Shown piece by piece: positions 63,271 through 64,000 of a stretch of 64,000 nucleotides of DNA. Source of the DNA: Kitasatospora aureofaciens. GTDB lineage: Bacteria > Actinomycetota > Actinomycetes > Streptomycetales > Streptomycetaceae. The stretch is from NCBI RefSeq assembly GCF_019192735.1, contig NZ_JAHTKP010000004.1, forward strand, positions 248,001 through 312,000, read 5' to 3'. The stretch's first letter is position 1. Each line of letters begins with the position of its first letter. Position numbers and translations under genes: made by a program. The notes under the pieces were generated by a model. The model did not search any database and was not told the origin of the DNA. It saw only the letters and a list, made by a program, of their open reading frames with translations.

Positions 63271-64000
63271 ACGCTGGCCGACCGGCTCGCCGACCGCCAC
63301 GGCGTCACGGTGGCCACCGGCCCGGGCACCGGCGACGACCGGCTGCACCACTACGACCCGGCCACCCGCACCCTCCGCCTCTCACCCCGGCTGCGCCCCG
63401 GCCAGCAGGCCTTCCGCCTGGCCACCCAGCTCGCCTACCTGGAACACGACGCGCTGCTCACCGAACTCGCGGCTCAGGACAGCCCCGAGGGCTCGGCGGC
63501 CCACGCGCTCACCCGGATCGGCCTGGCCAACTACTTCGCCGCCGCGCTCGTCCTGCCCTACCCCGCCTTCCACGCCGAGGCCGAGTCGGCGCGTTACGAC
63601 ATCGAGCACCTCACCGACCGCTTCGGCGTCGGCTACGAGACCGTCTGCCACCGGCTCAGCACCCTCCAGCGACCCCGGCTGCGCGGGGTGCCGTTCTCCT
63701 TCGTCCGGGTCGACCGGGCCGGCAACGTCTCCAAACGCCAGTCCGCCACCGGCTTCCACTTCTCCCGCACCGGCGGCACCTGCCCGCTGTGGAACGTCTA
63801 CGAGGCCTTCGCCTCGCCCGGGCGGGTCCACGTCCAGGTCGCCGCCATGCCGGACGGGCAGCGCTACCTGTGGACCGCCCGCGCCGTCACCCGATCACCC
63901 GGCGGCTGGGGGCGGCCGGGCAAGACCTTCGCCCTCGGCCTCGGCTGCGAACTCCGGCACGCCCACCGGACGGTGTACTCGGCCGGCCTCGACCTCACCG
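63271..64000 (+). pseudogene. RamB/ScfR-type regulator lacking its HTH (runs off window edge)
   Basis: An open frame of 243 codons without a start. It matches the central IrrE-like and C-terminal DUF2083 parts of short-chain-fatty-acyl/acetate regulators: '[16 protein letters not shown]', 'LRPGQQAFRLATQLAYLEH', 'LANYFAAALVLPYPAFHAEAESARYDIEHLTDRFGVGYETVCHRLSTLQRP'. The N-terminal XRE HTH and following ~150 residues are absent because the frame starts at the join with the dehydrogenase fragment. It continues past the window. Confidence 0.75.

Overview
The window is high-GC actinobacterial chromosome of Streptomyces/Kitasatospora type. Supporting this are a conservon-type signalling operon with a partner cytochrome P450, a DUF574 methyltransferase, an SCO5389-family protein, frequent GTG/TTG starts, ATGA/GTGA overlaps and long Ala/Pro/Arg-rich shadow frames. 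I recognise no tRNA, rRNA, CRISPR array or complete insertion sequence. The only transposon trace is an internal IS5-type transposase fragment near 33.2 kb.

Layout. 0-9.9 kb: the end of an MFS transporter, a DUF574 methyltransferase, a secreted YVTN propeller, the cvnA-B-C-D-P450 operon (minus strand), a truncated nitrilase-family gene, an apparently leaderless HTH-methyltransferase fusion, a GNAT and a DUF5713 protein. 9.9-16 kb: an LRV/HEAT-like repeat protein, a divergent NmtR-type Ni/Co sensor and P1B-4 metal ATPase, and a secreted YVTN/Ig/DUF11 protein. 16-27 kb: an FAD enzyme between broken genes, an APC permease, an MDR reductase, a Uma2 protein, an SCO5389 protein, a DHA2 exporter under a perfect 26-bp palindrome, a roadblock-like protein, and an ArsR operon with a truncated SulP transporter and two very small proteins. 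27-35.6 kb: two TetR regulators with visible operators, three SDRs, VOC, NmrA-like and tautomerase genes, several broken genes, a second ArsR, a NIPSNAP protein and a SixA-like phosphatase; the SDR near 31.5-32.2 kb is clearly less GC-rich than its surroundings.

36.7-41.9 kb: a membrane complex related to hydrogenase-4/complex I. Its large subunit lacks the nickel-binding cysteines, so it resembles an Ehr (energy-converting hydrogenase-related) complex. The locus appears damaged: two frameshifts, and a hyfC-like gene fused in frame to the tail of a hyfF-like gene with no hyfE. 42-44.8 kb: remnants of M56, FtsX and MFS genes beside an intact BlaI/M56 pair. 44.9-53.1 kb: three large secreted beta-propeller proteins and a Pro/Thr-rich lipoprotein. 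Two of the large proteins share the same accessory domains in opposite order.

55-60 kb holds the most interesting locus: a tightly overlapping minus-strand operon of a 181-aa protein with eight cysteines in CxxxxxC-type spacing, a DUF692 (MNIO) enzyme, its DUF2063-type partner, a ferritin-like VioB-type protein and a phosphatidylserine-decarboxylase-like protein. By analogy with bufferin and methanobactin systems, this looks like a peptide- or protein-modification cluster with an unusually large substrate. It diverges from metE, which sits behind a cobalamin riboswitch. The window ends in a 3-hydroxyacyl-CoA dehydrogenase fragment abutting a headless RamB/ScfR-type regulator.

A theme across the window is abrupt gene truncation at clean junctions (about 8.0, 16.1, 17.87, 26.3, 29.7, 40.1, 42.66, 42.78 and 63.27 kb), suggesting repeated deletion or rearrangement, or less probably assembly error.
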